DNA of 64,000 nucleotides from Metopolophium dirhodum (GCF_019925205.1 NC_083566.1:29884001-29948000); one strand, 5' to 3'. Shown: positions 13,101 through 25,391, numbered from the stretch's first letter. Numbers and translations are program-made. Notes: generated by a model not told the origin, from the sequence alone.

Positions 13101-15630
13101 GTTTTTATTTAAAAGGCTTTTTTTGGGGTCCATTTTTTTAAGTTTTAAAACAAAATGACACATTTTTAAGGTCGTATTGACTTGATTGTTTCTTATAATT
13201 ATTGTTTTTGCCGTAAACTCGTGGGAAGGAACAACGGACACGATATTATGTACTTTAAATTGAAAGGCGTAATCGATAGGCAATAAATATAACTACAAGC
13301 AGAGTTTTCTTTCCTGTATCTATTATAATAAAAGGAGCGAAAAATAATAATTTTACAATAAATCAATAAGCAGTGTTCAGACTTATCTAGATGATTATTT
13401 GTTCATATTTTAAATATTTATAAAAATTTCAAACCAAGTTTATGGTTTATAAATAATGTAATTATTTTTATTTATATCATTATTATTATTATGTTCCTAG
13501 TGCCCAACTAAAATATACCTACATTTAAAACCCATTTAAAAAAAAATTGTATCTATTTTTTATTTAGATAAATAAGTATTCATCTTTATATCTTTATCTA
13601 GATAAAAAAAATACTTATCTAATCCGAACACTGTCAAAAAGTCTTAAAAAAAATGTTTATTGTGTGCCAATAAAACAAGAAAATTTATCATCGGTTTTGA
13701 ACATGCGGACTGTTGTTTTTCTATCTTCAAAGCGATCATATTATAAAAAAGTACAATAACTGATATGTGGTTGCGACATTTACTCCGTTCATGCACATGC
13801 CCTACTTCACCTACATGAATTAATTTCACGCCGTGAACGTTTATTGAGTACAATTAATTTTAAAATTCACGGTTCAAACCGTAATTTTATAAACTCACAA
13901 TATAATAAGCTCCACTGGTCTAATCCGACCACTATACCCAATACACGTTTAATTGATTTAGTAAAGCTTTGTTTATTTTTTCATTCATTTTTTATATTTA
14001 AGGCCCGGAACTTGATGCATTTGCATTTTTTATTCTAACTCATACATTTGGGGCTAGCCCTTATAGAAATCCGACATAATGTCACGCAAGTTTCGATAGT
14101 ACAAATTTCTTTTTTAAATGTTTTCGGTATTTCTTGGTTGAAATATAAATTTTTATAAATTTAGGTAATAATCGTTACCTCCATCCGTTCACGGACAAAT
14201 CGGTGTCAGTATACCTAACTATAGTAGCTTTGTGAAATGATTTGACGTAGATGGGCAACCTGCACAAGTCGAAGATAAGATTTAGCACTTGGTATATTAT
14301 ATATTATTTGACGTGGTTTAAAATACTTACTTAATTGAGTATCCACTTCAAAATACATTTTATTAAATTTAAGATCTTAAAGATCGTATACATCATAATA
14401 ATATTATTAATATTATATATCAACAAACTTGCAGCAATATTGTCAAATATTTTACATAATAACATGTGCACTAAAATCGATTTTGTATTTTTGTATGTTT
14501 TTACCACTGCATAATTAAAAGGTTAACCAGATAATTAATTTGAGTATTATCAACAATTCGGCGAAGGAAAATATTGTTGAAGTGCATTCAAAATTGGGTT
14601 ACGTCATGATGGTTTTAACCACATGGTATTATTATTATAGTCATAATTTAATTATTATTATATAGTAACATATTATGTTAGTGTCAAACATATTATATCA
14701 CAATAACATTTCATAATATTTTGTTTTTAAGAATTATATAGGTATTAATATTATAATACTATAATATGAATCCAATAGTGTAGTAAATGTCAATTTACAA
14801 AATTATATTGTTCATACATTTGAATTACCTACATAAATTATTAAATGATTCGTTTTAAAAGGTTATAAGGATAAAATTAAATCAATAAAGATGATCATTT
14901 CACAATGATAAATATTTTGATTTATTATTTTGCATATTATTATAAATATTACAATATTATTAATAATGTATAATAATTAATAGTCTATGCACTGTTTATA
15001 GTCAATTAAGATTTTCCAGTTTTCACTTTAAAAAAAAAACAAAAAATTAGTACAAGTGAACAATGAAAATTCTTATTGAACTTTTTTTAGATTTCATTAA
15101 ACTTACAAACTAATCGTTAATAAGTTATTAACTGTAATAATAATATGACTTTTAAGACACTTTGTATTTAATAGTACTCGTTACATTGTACAACTGCAAG
15201 TCAACAACCGACACGTATTATATAGGTACCAAGCGAAAAGTATAGAATCTTCGTAGAATATAAACCAGCAAAACAAAGGACAAAGTTATTATATTATAGG
15301 CAATGGTTAATAGTATATCAAAATTATAATATATTGTTGTGCAGAAGTTATGAAGGATGTACACAGACATGGGCCATTCGCGTTTGGATTTCGATTAAAC
15401 GATTGCGCCCACATTATCACAGTTTCGTTTGAAAATAAAAATCGGTTAAACACGATATTCGTCTATTATAATATAATATGGCTAAGAACACGAAACGATT
15501 TATCGCAGTGAAATCGATGAGTGTAAAGTCGAAAGATAAAAAAAAAAAAAAACAACAAAAAAAGTGTCAACGTCGGAACGTATAAACACACGCGCTAATA
15601 ATATTATTATATTATAATAATTTTACCTGT
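10143..15630. other. AT-rich stretch with no supportable gene
   Basis: No convincing exon, RNA gene or element with two defined ends in about 5.5 kb. A CAGGCAAAACCGGATTAAGG block near 12596 looks transposon-like but has no partner. The open frames at 12273-12545, 13035-13283, 13644-13853 and 13844-14038 are AT-biased and carry no domain. Confidence 0.5.
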
Positions 15631-15635
15631 ACAAA

Positions 15636-15765
15636 GGGTGATTCTATTATCGTGAACCTACAGACAGTGTCTCAGAAAATATGAAAAATTAACAAAATAA
15701 TTATTACAAAAACGATTTCTCACGATATCGCAATCGGTAGCCCTGTTCACGATAGAATAAAAACT
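15636..15765. repeat. Imperfect inverted repeat, possible MITE
   Basis: GATTCTATTATCGTGAAC at 15640-15657 pairs with GTTCACGATAGAATA at about 15745-15759 apart from a small gap. The spacing of about 90 bp fits a hairpin or tiny MITE. No target duplication was identified. Confidence 0.4.
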
Positions 15766-15939
15766 CTGTATTTAAGACTGCTGCGCGTGTGTAGAATAAC
15801 GGTATGCGTATAACGATTAACGAGTACGAGTCCAGCGGCTTAAATATTATATAATATATAATATTATTATAACATTATTAGTTAGTTTGGCACATTGCGG
15901 ATCGCGTGGTATCCTGATCGTAAACCTAACTTTGTTAAA

Positions 15940-15941
<2 letters not shown>

Positions 15942-15978
<37 letters not shown>

Positions 15979-15980
15979 TG
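15942..15980. repeat. (AAT)n microsatellite
   Basis: About twelve uninterrupted AAT units. Similar shorter tracts lie at 16377-16432. Confidence 0.9.
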
Positions 15981-16300
15981 TATTATTATATCGATAAGGT
16001 CCCGTAGAATCGACGGCGATGTAACGGCCATCGATATTTAGTCTGTTTCGCGCGTTTAATGCATTGCCTACCGTATAAGTATATTATATGATTATATGAA
16101 TATAGTATAGTTAGTAAAAATTAATAAAACAATTAATCAATATAATGACAATCAAAATAATAATATGTCGCGTGAGTCGTAGTGTGGGCGATATAATATA
16201 TGGTTGTACATATATATGTACATCCATAATATATAATGAGCTGCGTGCGGGCCACTGTTAGAGGGGTGGGGACAGATTAGGGAGGGTTCACTCGACATAA

Positions 16301-16306
16301 TTTATT
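16301..16306 (-). terminator. Candidate poly(A) signal of the ZP-N gene
   Basis: TTTATT on the plus strand reads AATAAA on the minus strand, about 370 nt past the stop codon at 16672. It is the first canonical hexamer I see downstream of that gene in its own direction. Use is inferred, not shown. Confidence 0.4.
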
Positions 16307-16558
16307 ATATGACGTATAGTACGCGTATTATTGCACCTGACCAGCTGGGACACACACTAAACAATGTGCCCCGTCAAAATAATAACAATAATAATAATAT
16401 ATATAGTAATAATAATAATAATAATAATAATCATAAAATTAATAATCGTACAAAACGAAAATCGAAAAAGAATTGAAAAACGATTGCCGGGAACAGTGTT
16501 AGGTCGGGGGGAGACCGGAGCTATCGAATATGTATGAGGTACACATTATTTAGTATTT

Positions 16559-16578
16559 ATATATATATATATATATAT
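16559..16578. repeat. (AT)n microsatellite
   Basis: About ten uninterrupted AT units in the 3' untranslated side of the minus-strand gene. Confidence 0.85.
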
Positions 16579-16671
16579 GCGAGTACGACAGAGGGTAAAT
16601 TCTCGCTATATAAAATTATACACATATATAATATATTGTCTGCAGCTGGCGGGTGTGTGGGTGGTTTTCGT

Positions 16672-17194
16672 TCATCTGTAAGTGGCGTCGTTTTCGTCCG
16701 AGTCGTGGAACCACTCTGCCGCGGACACTGTGCGACCGCCGAACATCCTCCTCCGGCCAGTCGTAGTGGCGTGCGTGCTCGTGGCGGTGGCGCTAGATCC
16801 GTCGAACTCCGTCTCGGCGGAATACGACGACTGCTGTTGCTGGTGCTGATCCTGCTGAAGCTGCTGTTGTTGGTGACGTGGACCGCCAGTTGACCTGAAC
16901 GAAGACCTGGGCGTGTGGTCCGGGCTGCTGAGGTCGTCTCCGTCCTCGTACGACCGGATCCGAAGTCCCCAGTTGTTCTCGGTGAACTCGGACGCGGACC
17001 GGGCCAGCGATGGTTGGCTGAGTGACCGGACAAGACTGCCGCCGTCGTCGTCAGCGTAATAAGACGAACCGCCCCGGCGGTACTGGTACTGGTGCTGGTT
17101 CTGCTGGTAGTTGTAGTTGTACGCCGAGCTCACGTCACTGTAGTTGTCCGGCATTTCCGGTCGCCGGAAGTCCACCATCATCTCGCTCATCGAC
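16672..17194 (-). CDS. ZP-N gene, last coding exon
   Basis: 523 nt from a TTCGCAG acceptor to TGA at 16674-16672. It encodes Tyr- and Gln-rich and Ser-rich segments, a W-G-L-R-I-R copy of the tail motif near residue 842, a glutamine-rich tract (HQQQQLQQDQHQQQQ), and the C-terminus EWFHDSDENDATYR. Confidence 0.88.
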
Positions 17195-20100
17195 CTGCGA
17201 ACGCGAAAATAAAAACACACCAAAAATTACTCGATTTTGTAATATTATTATACGATTTGGAAACACAAACACACGCAAACATCACTCTCTCTCTCTCTTA
17301 TCTCTGTCACTCGCCGATTTACATAAAACGTGACTTTTGAAAATGGACCTATGCGTTATAAATATATATGATCGCGTCCTACATCGTATTATATTTTGTG
17401 AATATAAATAATATTACTACTTATGTTTTAAATTTTGTCTGCATTAACTTTTCACTGATAACCTAAGACTCTATGATACTCAAAAAGTATCTAATACGAT
17501 TGCTCTACACTCAATGAGTATTTAAAAAGATTTAAATAAATGGTGAAAAGCTATTAACGCTTCTAAATTCTTAAACATATAATTTTGTCGAACAAATATA
17601 AAAAATTACCCTCTTTCCTAACCAAAACCCACTGAACAATAATTAGGGTCAACATAACCATCTTGAGAAGATTTTGGGGTTGGGAAATGAGACAAGGTTG
17701 GAATATTTCCATTATCGAGATAATGACATGAATTGTTCGGAATTATATAATGTTCGCGTGATAAGTAGAAATTACCATCTGCTTAAATTATATTATTGTT
17801 ATTTATGATGACTACAAACAAATAACAGATTCGGCCAACTATACATTAAAAGTATCCACCATCATCTGTTTTTTTTAAATTCTGTAAAGGTTTTGTTCAA
17901 ATGAAAAAATAATAATAAGAATACACCGCTAACGTCTGTTATAAGAATTTATAAACATATCACTATAAATTCGATTTTTCATACACCGACATTTATGCAT
18001 CTTAAAATATATTTATAATTTATAATTATAATGTGTTCGTGTCAGGTTATCTGTTATCACGTATCGATGTGTATTAATTTTTATAAACCTTTAATGTGTT
18101 ATAGAGTATAGTTAATTTAACCAATAAATTAAATCGAAAACTATCCCCTTCCCTTTTAATCGCTAACCACGGTTTATTAGCCTCAGGATGTGACCGTGAG
18201 TGGGAAAAACAGATCGTTAACACATAAATCATTCCTAACTACAAAGTTTGACTGTACATTTTTCTGAATTAATCATATCTCACGTACAGTCCCATGAACA
18301 CAAAAGAATATTGTTCGATTTCTTAAGATATTTAAAAAAAATTAGTTAAATCACACTTTAATAATATAATACAACCACGTGATTTTAAACTACACTAGTT
18401 CTTTAGAAAATAAACGCACTGCCAAATGTCATTATCACTCGGTGTGTTGATGTTAAGTCAAATACTATGCACTCAATATCTTACCTGACATCCATGTCGG
18501 ATTTGAAGCTCGACCTGGACGTTCTCCTGGACCGGGCTGGTCCCATTGGGCCATGGTCGTCGACCGCAGTCAACGTCCTCACGCTAGACCCACCGTCAGA
18601 ATCGTATTCGTAGACTGTAGGCAGCGAGTTCCTTCTGGTTCTGGCGCCTTCAAATTCGGTCTTCTTCTTAGTGTACCTGTTGGATGACCCAGCGGCCTTC
18701 TGGTCGTAGTGCTGTGGTGGTGCGATCACGCGTATGATAACGTCCCACTTTTCCGGTTCGAATATCCTCTCGTACTTGGGATCGCTGCGGATGCGCTCAA
18801 AGTCCTCCCGAACGGTGGCCTCAGTGATGAGCTGTCGGAGCGTCGACTCAGTTGTGATAATCTGCCGCCATTTACGTTTGTCGTCCAGGGTCAGTGTTTG
18901 CTCGACCCTGTACCTGGCGTTGGGTTCCAGCTCCGGTTCCGGTTCCAGGACGCGGACCAACGATTCCCAATTGTCCGGCCTAGGCACCGGCACGTCCATG
19001 GTGCTCAGGTACCTGATGTGATTCTCCTCAGAAGTGGCCGCTGCTGACATCACGTTGCTGTTGTACGACTGAATCCTGGACTGGCGATCGACGCCAGCTG
19101 GTGGATAACCGGTCACCGACGACGCCTCGGAGTAACTATCCCAATCCGTTGCCGTGTCTTCACCCGACTGCGGGTACAACGCGTCTGGGTTCGGGTAGTT
19201 CTTGATGGTCACGTCCCAGCTTGCCGGCGGCGGAACTGGTCGTGGCTTGTACTCAACCACCTCGCGGCGATGCCGTTCGATATCCTCGATTGTTTTCTTC
19301 TCTGTGATCGTCTTCAGGAACACGTCATCAACTGTATGTGACGTGATTTCTGGACGTTTGGTCGGTACCACAGGTGGTTCAACGACGTCCAATTGCATCT
19401 CGGTCGTGTACTTGGACGTGGTGGCATACCGATGGTTGTTGTCCATTGTATGCAGTTGCACCTGTGGCGGGGGTGGCGGCGGTGACCTTCTTATATCATC
19501 ATTGGTAGCCATCACGTTCTCCTCCGTCCTATACCATTCGGTCTCGTCTCTGTCCTTGCGCACCACCGTCGAGTACACCGGCCGATACCGTTCCTCGGCC
19601 GCTGCCGTCGTCGTGGTTGTCGACATCGTCTCGTCCTTTTCAAGGATGGTGGTCAGGTTCCGTTCCAACGCCGCCACGCTCGTCTCAGACTCGGACGGTG
19701 GTGGCGTAGGGCTGGGCGTGGGCGGTGGGGCCCGTTTCACCCGGAGCTGAACGTCAAACTTCGGTTGAACTGGTGGTGGCGGTGGAGTGATGGTCGGCGC
19801 CGGCAAGTGTTGATACCGTTCTCCGTAGTATTCTTGCTGGAACGCCCGATTCTCGTACGATCCACCGGAACTCGGCGACCGTCTCAAACTGCGACCGTCC
19901 ACGTCTTCCGCTTCTGAGTGCCCGGAACTGGGTGATTCAGACGGATAGTCGCTGGGCAACGTGTCACCAGCGCTGACCAGAGCCATTTCCGAACCGGAAG
20001 AGCTGTCCAGGGTCGGGGCTCGAGCCCGCGGTATCTTCAGCCCATCGAACATGGACAGGCTGGAGTCGGACAGTTTATCAGACCCGACAGACGACAGTGG

Positions 20101-21703
20101 GTGCCGGCGAACCACCTGCACTTGCTGGTTGCGCAGGCAGTAGTACGAACAACCAAGACCCAGCAAGACCAGTGACAGGAACAATATGCCGCAAACGATC
20201 AGCAGGATCTGGAAACCCTTTAGTGGTGGTTCCAGTGGAGTTGACGGTAAATCGATGCTGCACGAGCAAAAAAAGTCAAGTTAGATATTTACGTTTGGGT
20301 GAATGTACACAGAGTATGTTTAAAGGTGTGCTGCTAATTGAGTGGGAGGGGGCATTATTAATCATTAAAATAAACATTTATCATTTGAATCCTTGAAAGT
20401 ACCGAATTTAAAAACAGTTCGTTATGTATTTTCATATCATTCGAGTATATGTATTATAATATAATGCACATTGCATCTAACCTTTAATTATGTAGCTACA
20501 TTTTTACATAAATCCTTGGACCAAAAAAAAACTAAATCTTAAAATAATAATTATTATCAATGAGTAGGTATACTTCCCGGGAATTTTGATTCTTTAAGAT
20601 AAAGCACCCGGCACATAAATTATTATTGTATTGGTACTAAATTAGTTTCCGTTACATTTCAATACATTTTGAATTTATAAAGATCAATGATTTAATTAAA
20701 AATAATGTCGAGTCAGTTGTATTAACTACCTGTATTATACATTAGGTATTATTATGTAGGTAACCTTGATCAATCTATAACTTTAATATTATATAGTCGA
20801 TGTCTGCTTTCAATGACAATACTATGATGTTTATTTTATGATATGAGTTCGGATCAATATTTATGATTTTAGAAAAAAATATAAAAATTATATATAAGTA
20901 CTGGTTATTATACACCAAAAATACGTTTAACGTTTATATTCACTTACATTTTGTTAGGAATACCAGCCGGCGGTGGAGCAATGGGTGGTGGATACCTGCA
21001 CACTATAGTTACCACTTCGTCACCGTCCATTTCTAGGAAGGGGTGGAACCTGACTACGATGTTGTTGGTGAAAACTCTTTGTGGATCCTAAAATAATAAA
21101 ACACAAAACAAAACATCGATTTAAATTACAGGTAGAATAAAAAAATATAATTGCAAATAATTATATCGGATTTTATCCCGCGTACTTGTCTTGTACCGCA
21201 TCCTTTTAGCGGCAAGTCGATCCTGGCCGTGTTGTTGCCTTTGCCAGTCACCATGCAAGCGCTGCTCCGGTCGAAGTCCGCGTAGGCCCTACCGTAGAAC
21301 GGTTCTTCGAACTTGAGTTCAATCTGAAAACGAAACACGGTCCAATGTAAATCACACAACCACGTCGAAACAATAACCATATTTTAATATCGCCATTAAC
21401 GTATTATATTATTTATTAATGTAACAGGTACTACAGATGATGTGCACGGCTAACCTGCATAAATCCGGCGGCACAGTTTAGCGCCGCTTTGGTCCTGTTC
21501 AGAAATATCACTGGCGACAATTCGTCCAGCTTGGTGACCTTGCCGTCCAGCACCGTGGACTCGGGCAGGCCCCGGTCTGGACTCGGGAAATCGATGCTGT
21601 TTTCGACCTGATCGTAGTTCGACTGGGCTACGGCCACCGTCGCCAAGGCCGATGACAGCAGCAACAGCCGTAGTGGCAGTGACACGCCGCCGTTTTTAGT
21701 CAT
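16672..21703 (-). CDS. ZP-N domain type I membrane protein (5 coding exons, 940 aa)
   Basis: Five exons (21703-21455, 21323-21186, 21087-20948, 20257-18485, 17194-16672) join with GT-AG splice sites and consistent phases (0, 0, 2, 2) into one 940-codon frame. Residues 1-26 are a signal peptide (LPLRLLLLSSALATVAVA). Residues 77-159 hold four cysteines (C77, C106, C125, C159) in the spacing of a ZP-N module, with N-glycosylation sites NRT and NNT. A proline-rich linker leads to one membrane helix at about 193-216. The tail, about 720 residues, is rich in Ser, Pro and Arg and has a polyQ tract near the end. The tail repeats a W-D-V-x-I-[KR] motif. Insect ZP proteins organise apical extracellular matrix and cuticle, so a role at the epithelial surface is likely (inference). 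No ZP-C module is seen, which is unusual. The start was chosen for the signal peptide and an A at -3; a possible upstream in-frame ATG at 21733 falls inside the intron. The exact orthologue is not recognised. Confidence 0.9.
17195..18484 (-). other. Intron 4 of the ZP-N gene
   Basis: About 1.3 kb, AT-rich, with a CT microsatellite at about 17287-17300. No gene or element with defined ends was seen. Confidence 0.8.
18485..20257 (-). CDS. ZP-N gene, coding exon 4 (membrane helix and tail)
   Basis: 1,773 nt, open throughout, between a GTGCAG acceptor and a GTCAG/GTAAGAT donor. It holds the membrane helix (ILLIVCGILFLSLVLLGLGC), then the cytoplasmic tail with PPPPPP runs and four copies of the [WF]-[DE]-x-x-[ILV]-[KR] motif at residues 343, 523, 606 and 680. 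Its base composition is much more GC-rich than the surroundings, as expected for coding DNA here. Confidence 0.92.
20258..20947 (-). other. Intron 3 of the ZP-N gene
   Basis: About 690 bp, GTAAGTG donor and TGCTCGTGCAG acceptor, AT-rich. No further feature was seen inside. Confidence 0.8.
20948..21087 (-). CDS. ZP-N gene, coding exon 3
   Basis: 140 nt between a TTATTTTAG acceptor and an AAAAT/GTAAGTG donor. It carries the FTNNIVVRFHPFLE strand, the fourth cysteine (TIVCRY) and the proline-rich linker start PPPIAPPPAG. Confidence 0.9.
21186..21323 (-). CDS. ZP-N gene, coding exon 2
   Basis: 46 codons between a GTTTTCAG acceptor and a CAA/GTACGC donor. It carries the second and third cysteines (SSAC and KGCGT) and the FYGRAYADFDRSSACMVTGKG core. 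Confidence 0.9.
21455..21703 (-). CDS. ZP-N gene, coding exon 1 (start, signal peptide)
   Basis: 83 codons from ATG at 21703-21701. The exon opens at 21711 after a TATTATTTTTCCAG acceptor, so a non-coding leader exon lies upstream. It ends ATGCAG before GTTAGC (phase 0) and contributes the first ZP-N cysteine. Confidence 0.88.
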
Positions 21704-21711
21704 TTTCAGTT

Positions 21712-22220
21712 CTGGAAAAATAATAACATCCAAAATATCAGTGACGGGTCGGGTTTTTTCCGCAACTCTTTTGTGATTATTAATTTAGATATATTTATAA
21801 ATAAACTCAAATCTTTGATTCGCTAAGACGATGCTATATAATAATATTATTTGCACGTCTGGCGCGTTAAGGTTGTTTTATTCGCGCCAACGCGCCTGCC
21901 TATACGTCGTCGAACCGCAGTGATAAACACGGCGAGCGACGCAAGTCGAAAGTGAAACGTCTATCTTGTCAAGGGCGGATTACTGTTTACCATATACATA
22001 TATATATATATATTATATCATGATTTTTTTACCATTCACTGGAGCATATACCGCCGCGACATTGCACAACGTCCCGCGCACATCCGCCCACCGTACTACC
22101 CGACGCCGTTAAAAATACGTGTCTGTGTGTACACACGATTTCATGCGAACTGTTCCGCCCGTCTATATCCTTGCACACATACGTCACACACACATACACA
22201 CGTACTTGCGACGACTTACA
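21712..22220 (-). promoter_or_regulatory. Candidate 5' leader intron of the ZP-N gene
   Basis: The acceptor ahead of 21711 needs an upstream non-coding exon. The best minus-strand donor seen is CTGCGT/GTAAGTCG, with the exon ending at 22220. The exon would lie in the moderately GC-rich DNA at about 22220-22310. Transcript evidence is lacking, so this is a proposal only. Confidence 0.3.
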
Positions 22221-22310
22221 CGCAGTCGTCGACAGTTTGACTATAATAATACATACCCACTCCGAGAGATGGTGCAGTATGGGCGCTGCCCTGCAGAGAC
22301 GCTCTAGCTT

Positions 22311-24069
22311 TCGAGGAGGACGCCGTGGTCACGAAAACGAATCTTGAGATATATACCTACCATAACTTATTATAATATACTTATATTAACTAGACTATAA
22401 TATTATTGTATTGTATTATAGCGGGTGTGTATAAAGCAGCTATACTTTGGTGGCGATCGCGTGTTAACTATAATATTTTTAAATTTGCACGTTTTTGTTT
22501 TTTTTTTTTTTACGACTTGTTAGATTTATTGCCGAGAGCAAGCTGTAAATTAATTTCACGACTTTACAAATAAAACATCAAAAGTGTTTCTAAGGCCATA
22601 TTTTTGCGAGCTTAGAGTGATTTTGATTTCAAGGGCATATTTACAGCTTTTACGATTTTTCAGTCCATTAAGTATACTGTTTTTAGTGCATATTTTTGAT
22701 TTTTACGTGCAGAACTAATGCGTTCTTAAAACCTTTAAATTGAAACTTCTAACCTTATAGTTGTCAGTTATTACAAACCGTCGAGTAATTGACACAACAT
22801 ATTATAATATTGTTAATTTTTTTAATTCGTTTTCAACACAGTATACGGCGATGCAATCGTTACTCATTAATCACAAAAATATATCGCTGCGGTGGCGTAA
22901 ATGGTACCTAAATCTGTTAGAATACTTGTCCGACATCGATGTGTCAAAAATTGGGTTGTGTAGACACGATTGTCAAAATCCCATCAATAGTAAGTAATAT
23001 TATTGTTCTCTTACAATGTGTAGTCGTTAAAATGAGAATGAGAATCGGTCGGCAACACTGTTTTTAAGGCGCAAAAAATTACACACAGCGTTGTAGACTT
23101 TTTCGATCGGATGACTGTAAAACACGCGTAAGTATTAATAATATATATTTCACGACTTAACGACAGTTGTACGACGAGCATTATTCACACGGTCATATCG
23201 ATTTCCGAGTATGACATTTAAATACCAAAGTTCTTACACCACGCACAACTAACGACAGTTCCGGTGTGATTGTAATGTACGTGCAAATAATGGGGGGAGG
23301 AAGGGGGTTGTGCGATTTTTTTTCCCATCGTCGTTATGCTCGTGAAAATCTTCCACGACGACTGCTTTAACGATACATCAGGCGAAGTATTTTCTCATCG
23401 CATTTATATCTGTCTAGTCACCGAAAGATAATCATAAACTCGTTTGGGCAGGCCTTACAATAATATTATATAATAATATTTTACCTACGCGTATTTCGAG
23501 GGGGGGTGGAGGTGACACGAACGACGGTTAAGGCCAGAGGTGCAGCGTAACAAGTTGTATATTATGAGAAAAAATAAACTATATCAATATCATATGCACA
23601 ATGTAGGTACCTATATAGTATTATAATATAATGCATTGAAGGTTTGATAGACTTTGCACCACGAACTCGATATCGACTGCTGCGACGGAGTGCGCGCATA
23701 TATATTATATACTATGTATAAAAGCAGGTTTTCAAAAAATGGAAGAAAAAAAATGTCGTAAAAACCGCACTTAACCTATTAATATATTACTATGATATCG
23801 ACCGGCGGTATAGACGAGCGCCACGTCCAAGGACCTCCACTTCCCGCCCATCCACGGAGACCGCCGCCCAATACGCTCACCTATATAATATGTCCGCTAA
23901 ACCCAATAACACACGCGTCGTACACAACTAGTCGGGCACATCGTTCACGACTAATTCGCGGTGATGGATACGCACGTACGATTCATAATGGCAATGATAA
24001 TTATTGTCGGAAAGAAATAAATTGTGAGCGTGTATGTTTTTTTTTTTTATTTTTATTTTACGACGTCCT
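22311..24069. other. Upstream intergenic DNA with no supportable gene
   Basis: It includes a GGCCATATTTTTG/GGGCATATTT/TGCATATTTTT cluster at 22593-22700, reminiscent of the GCATATTT-rich elements at 1857 and 45354 but without defined ends. The open frame 22761-22997 has no domain. Confidence 0.45.
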
Positions 24070-24078
24070 CTATTATTC

Positions 24079-25350
24079 AGGTGCGTTACCCTGGCACCCC
24101 AAGGTAAAATTTTCGACTTGAAAACTGTTGGGTATTATGTTATTTGTTATGTAACAATTTGTAACCACAAAAAAAAATTTTGTAATCACACCGGTACCCC
24201 CGAAAAACCACTTTACAAGTTCCGGGTGCCAGGGTAACGTTACCCCGGCGCCCCGTGCAACAAAAAATGAAAATTTCGACTTGAAAACTGTTGGGTATTA
24301 TGTTATTTATTATGTAACAATTTGTAACCACAAAAAAAAATTTTGTAATCACACCGGTACCCCCGAAAAACCACTTTACAAGTTCCGGGTGCCAGGGTAA
24401 CGTTACCCCGGCGCCCCGTACAACAAAAAATGAAAATGTCGACTTGAAAACTGTTGGGTATTATGTTATTTGTTATGTAACAATTTGTAACCACAAAAAA
24501 AAATTTTGTAATCACACCGGTACCCCCGAAAAACCACTTTACAAGTTCCGGGTGCCAGGGTAACGTTACCCCGGCACCCCGTACAACAAAAAATGAAAAT
24601 GTCGACTTGAAAACTGTTGGGTATTATGTTATTTATTATGTAACAATTTGTAACCACAAAAAAAAAATTTGTAATCACACCGGTACCCCCGAAAAACCAC
24701 TTTACAAGTTCCGGGTGCCAGGGTAACGTTACCCCGGCACCCCGTACAACAAAAAATGAAAATTTCGACTTGAAAACTGTTGGGTATTATGTTATTTGTT
24801 ATGTAACAATTTGTAACCACAAAAAAAAATTTTGTAATCACACCGGTACCCCCCGAAAAACCACTTTACAAGTTCCGGGTGCCAGGGTAACGTTACCCCG
24901 GCACCCCGTACAACAAAAAATGAAAATGTCGACTTGAAAACTGTTGGGTATTATGTTATTTATTATGTAACAATTTGTAACCACAAAAAAAAAATTTGTA
25001 ATCACACCGGTACCCCCGAAAAACCACTTTACAAGTTCCGGGTGCCAGGGTAACGTTACCCCGGCACCCCGTACAACAAAAAATGAAAATTTCGACTTGA
25101 AAACTGTTGGGTATTATGTTATTTGTTATGTAACAATTTGTAACCACAAAAAAAAATTTTGTAATCACACCGGTACCCCCGAAAAACCACTTTACAAGTT
25201 CCGGGTGCCAGGGTAACGTTACCCCGGCGCCCCGTGCAACAAAAAATGAAAATTTCGACTTGAAAACTGTTGGGGATTATGTTATTTATTATGTAACAAT
25301 TTGTAACCACAAAAAAAAATTTTGTAATCACACCGGTACCCCCGAAAAAC
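24079..25350 (+). repeat. Left inverted arm: about 7.8 tandem 163-bp units
   Basis: Units recur every 163-164 bp. Each contains CGACTTGAAAACTGTTGGG, a TTTGTAACCAC(A)n block, ACCGGTACCCCCGAAAAACC, and a near-palindrome with 14-bp arms (GGTGCCAGGGTAAC / GTTACCCCGGCACC). A G/A difference in TTATTT[G/A]TTATG alternates in strict order across all eight copies, indicating a two-unit higher-order repeat. The array stops abruptly at CCCGAAAAAC. Confidence 0.95.
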
Positions 25351-25383
25351 TCGATGTACAATATGTATGATTAGTATTTTATA

Positions 25384-25391
25384 TACTATAC
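25384..25391. repeat. Target duplication of the nested hAT
   Basis: TACTATAC here is repeated exactly at 26891-26898, immediately outside the two ends of the hAT element. Confidence 0.9.

Noticed and set aside
16557..17033. 158-codon minus-strand frame over the last ZP-N gene exon
   Set aside because: It is out of frame with the spliced model, which is supported by phase-consistent exons. The GC-rich exon creates open shadow frames on both strands.
19202..19750. 182-codon plus-strand frame opposite exon 4
   Set aside because: Antisense shadow of the large coding exon, with Ser/Val/Gly-rich low-complexity translation.
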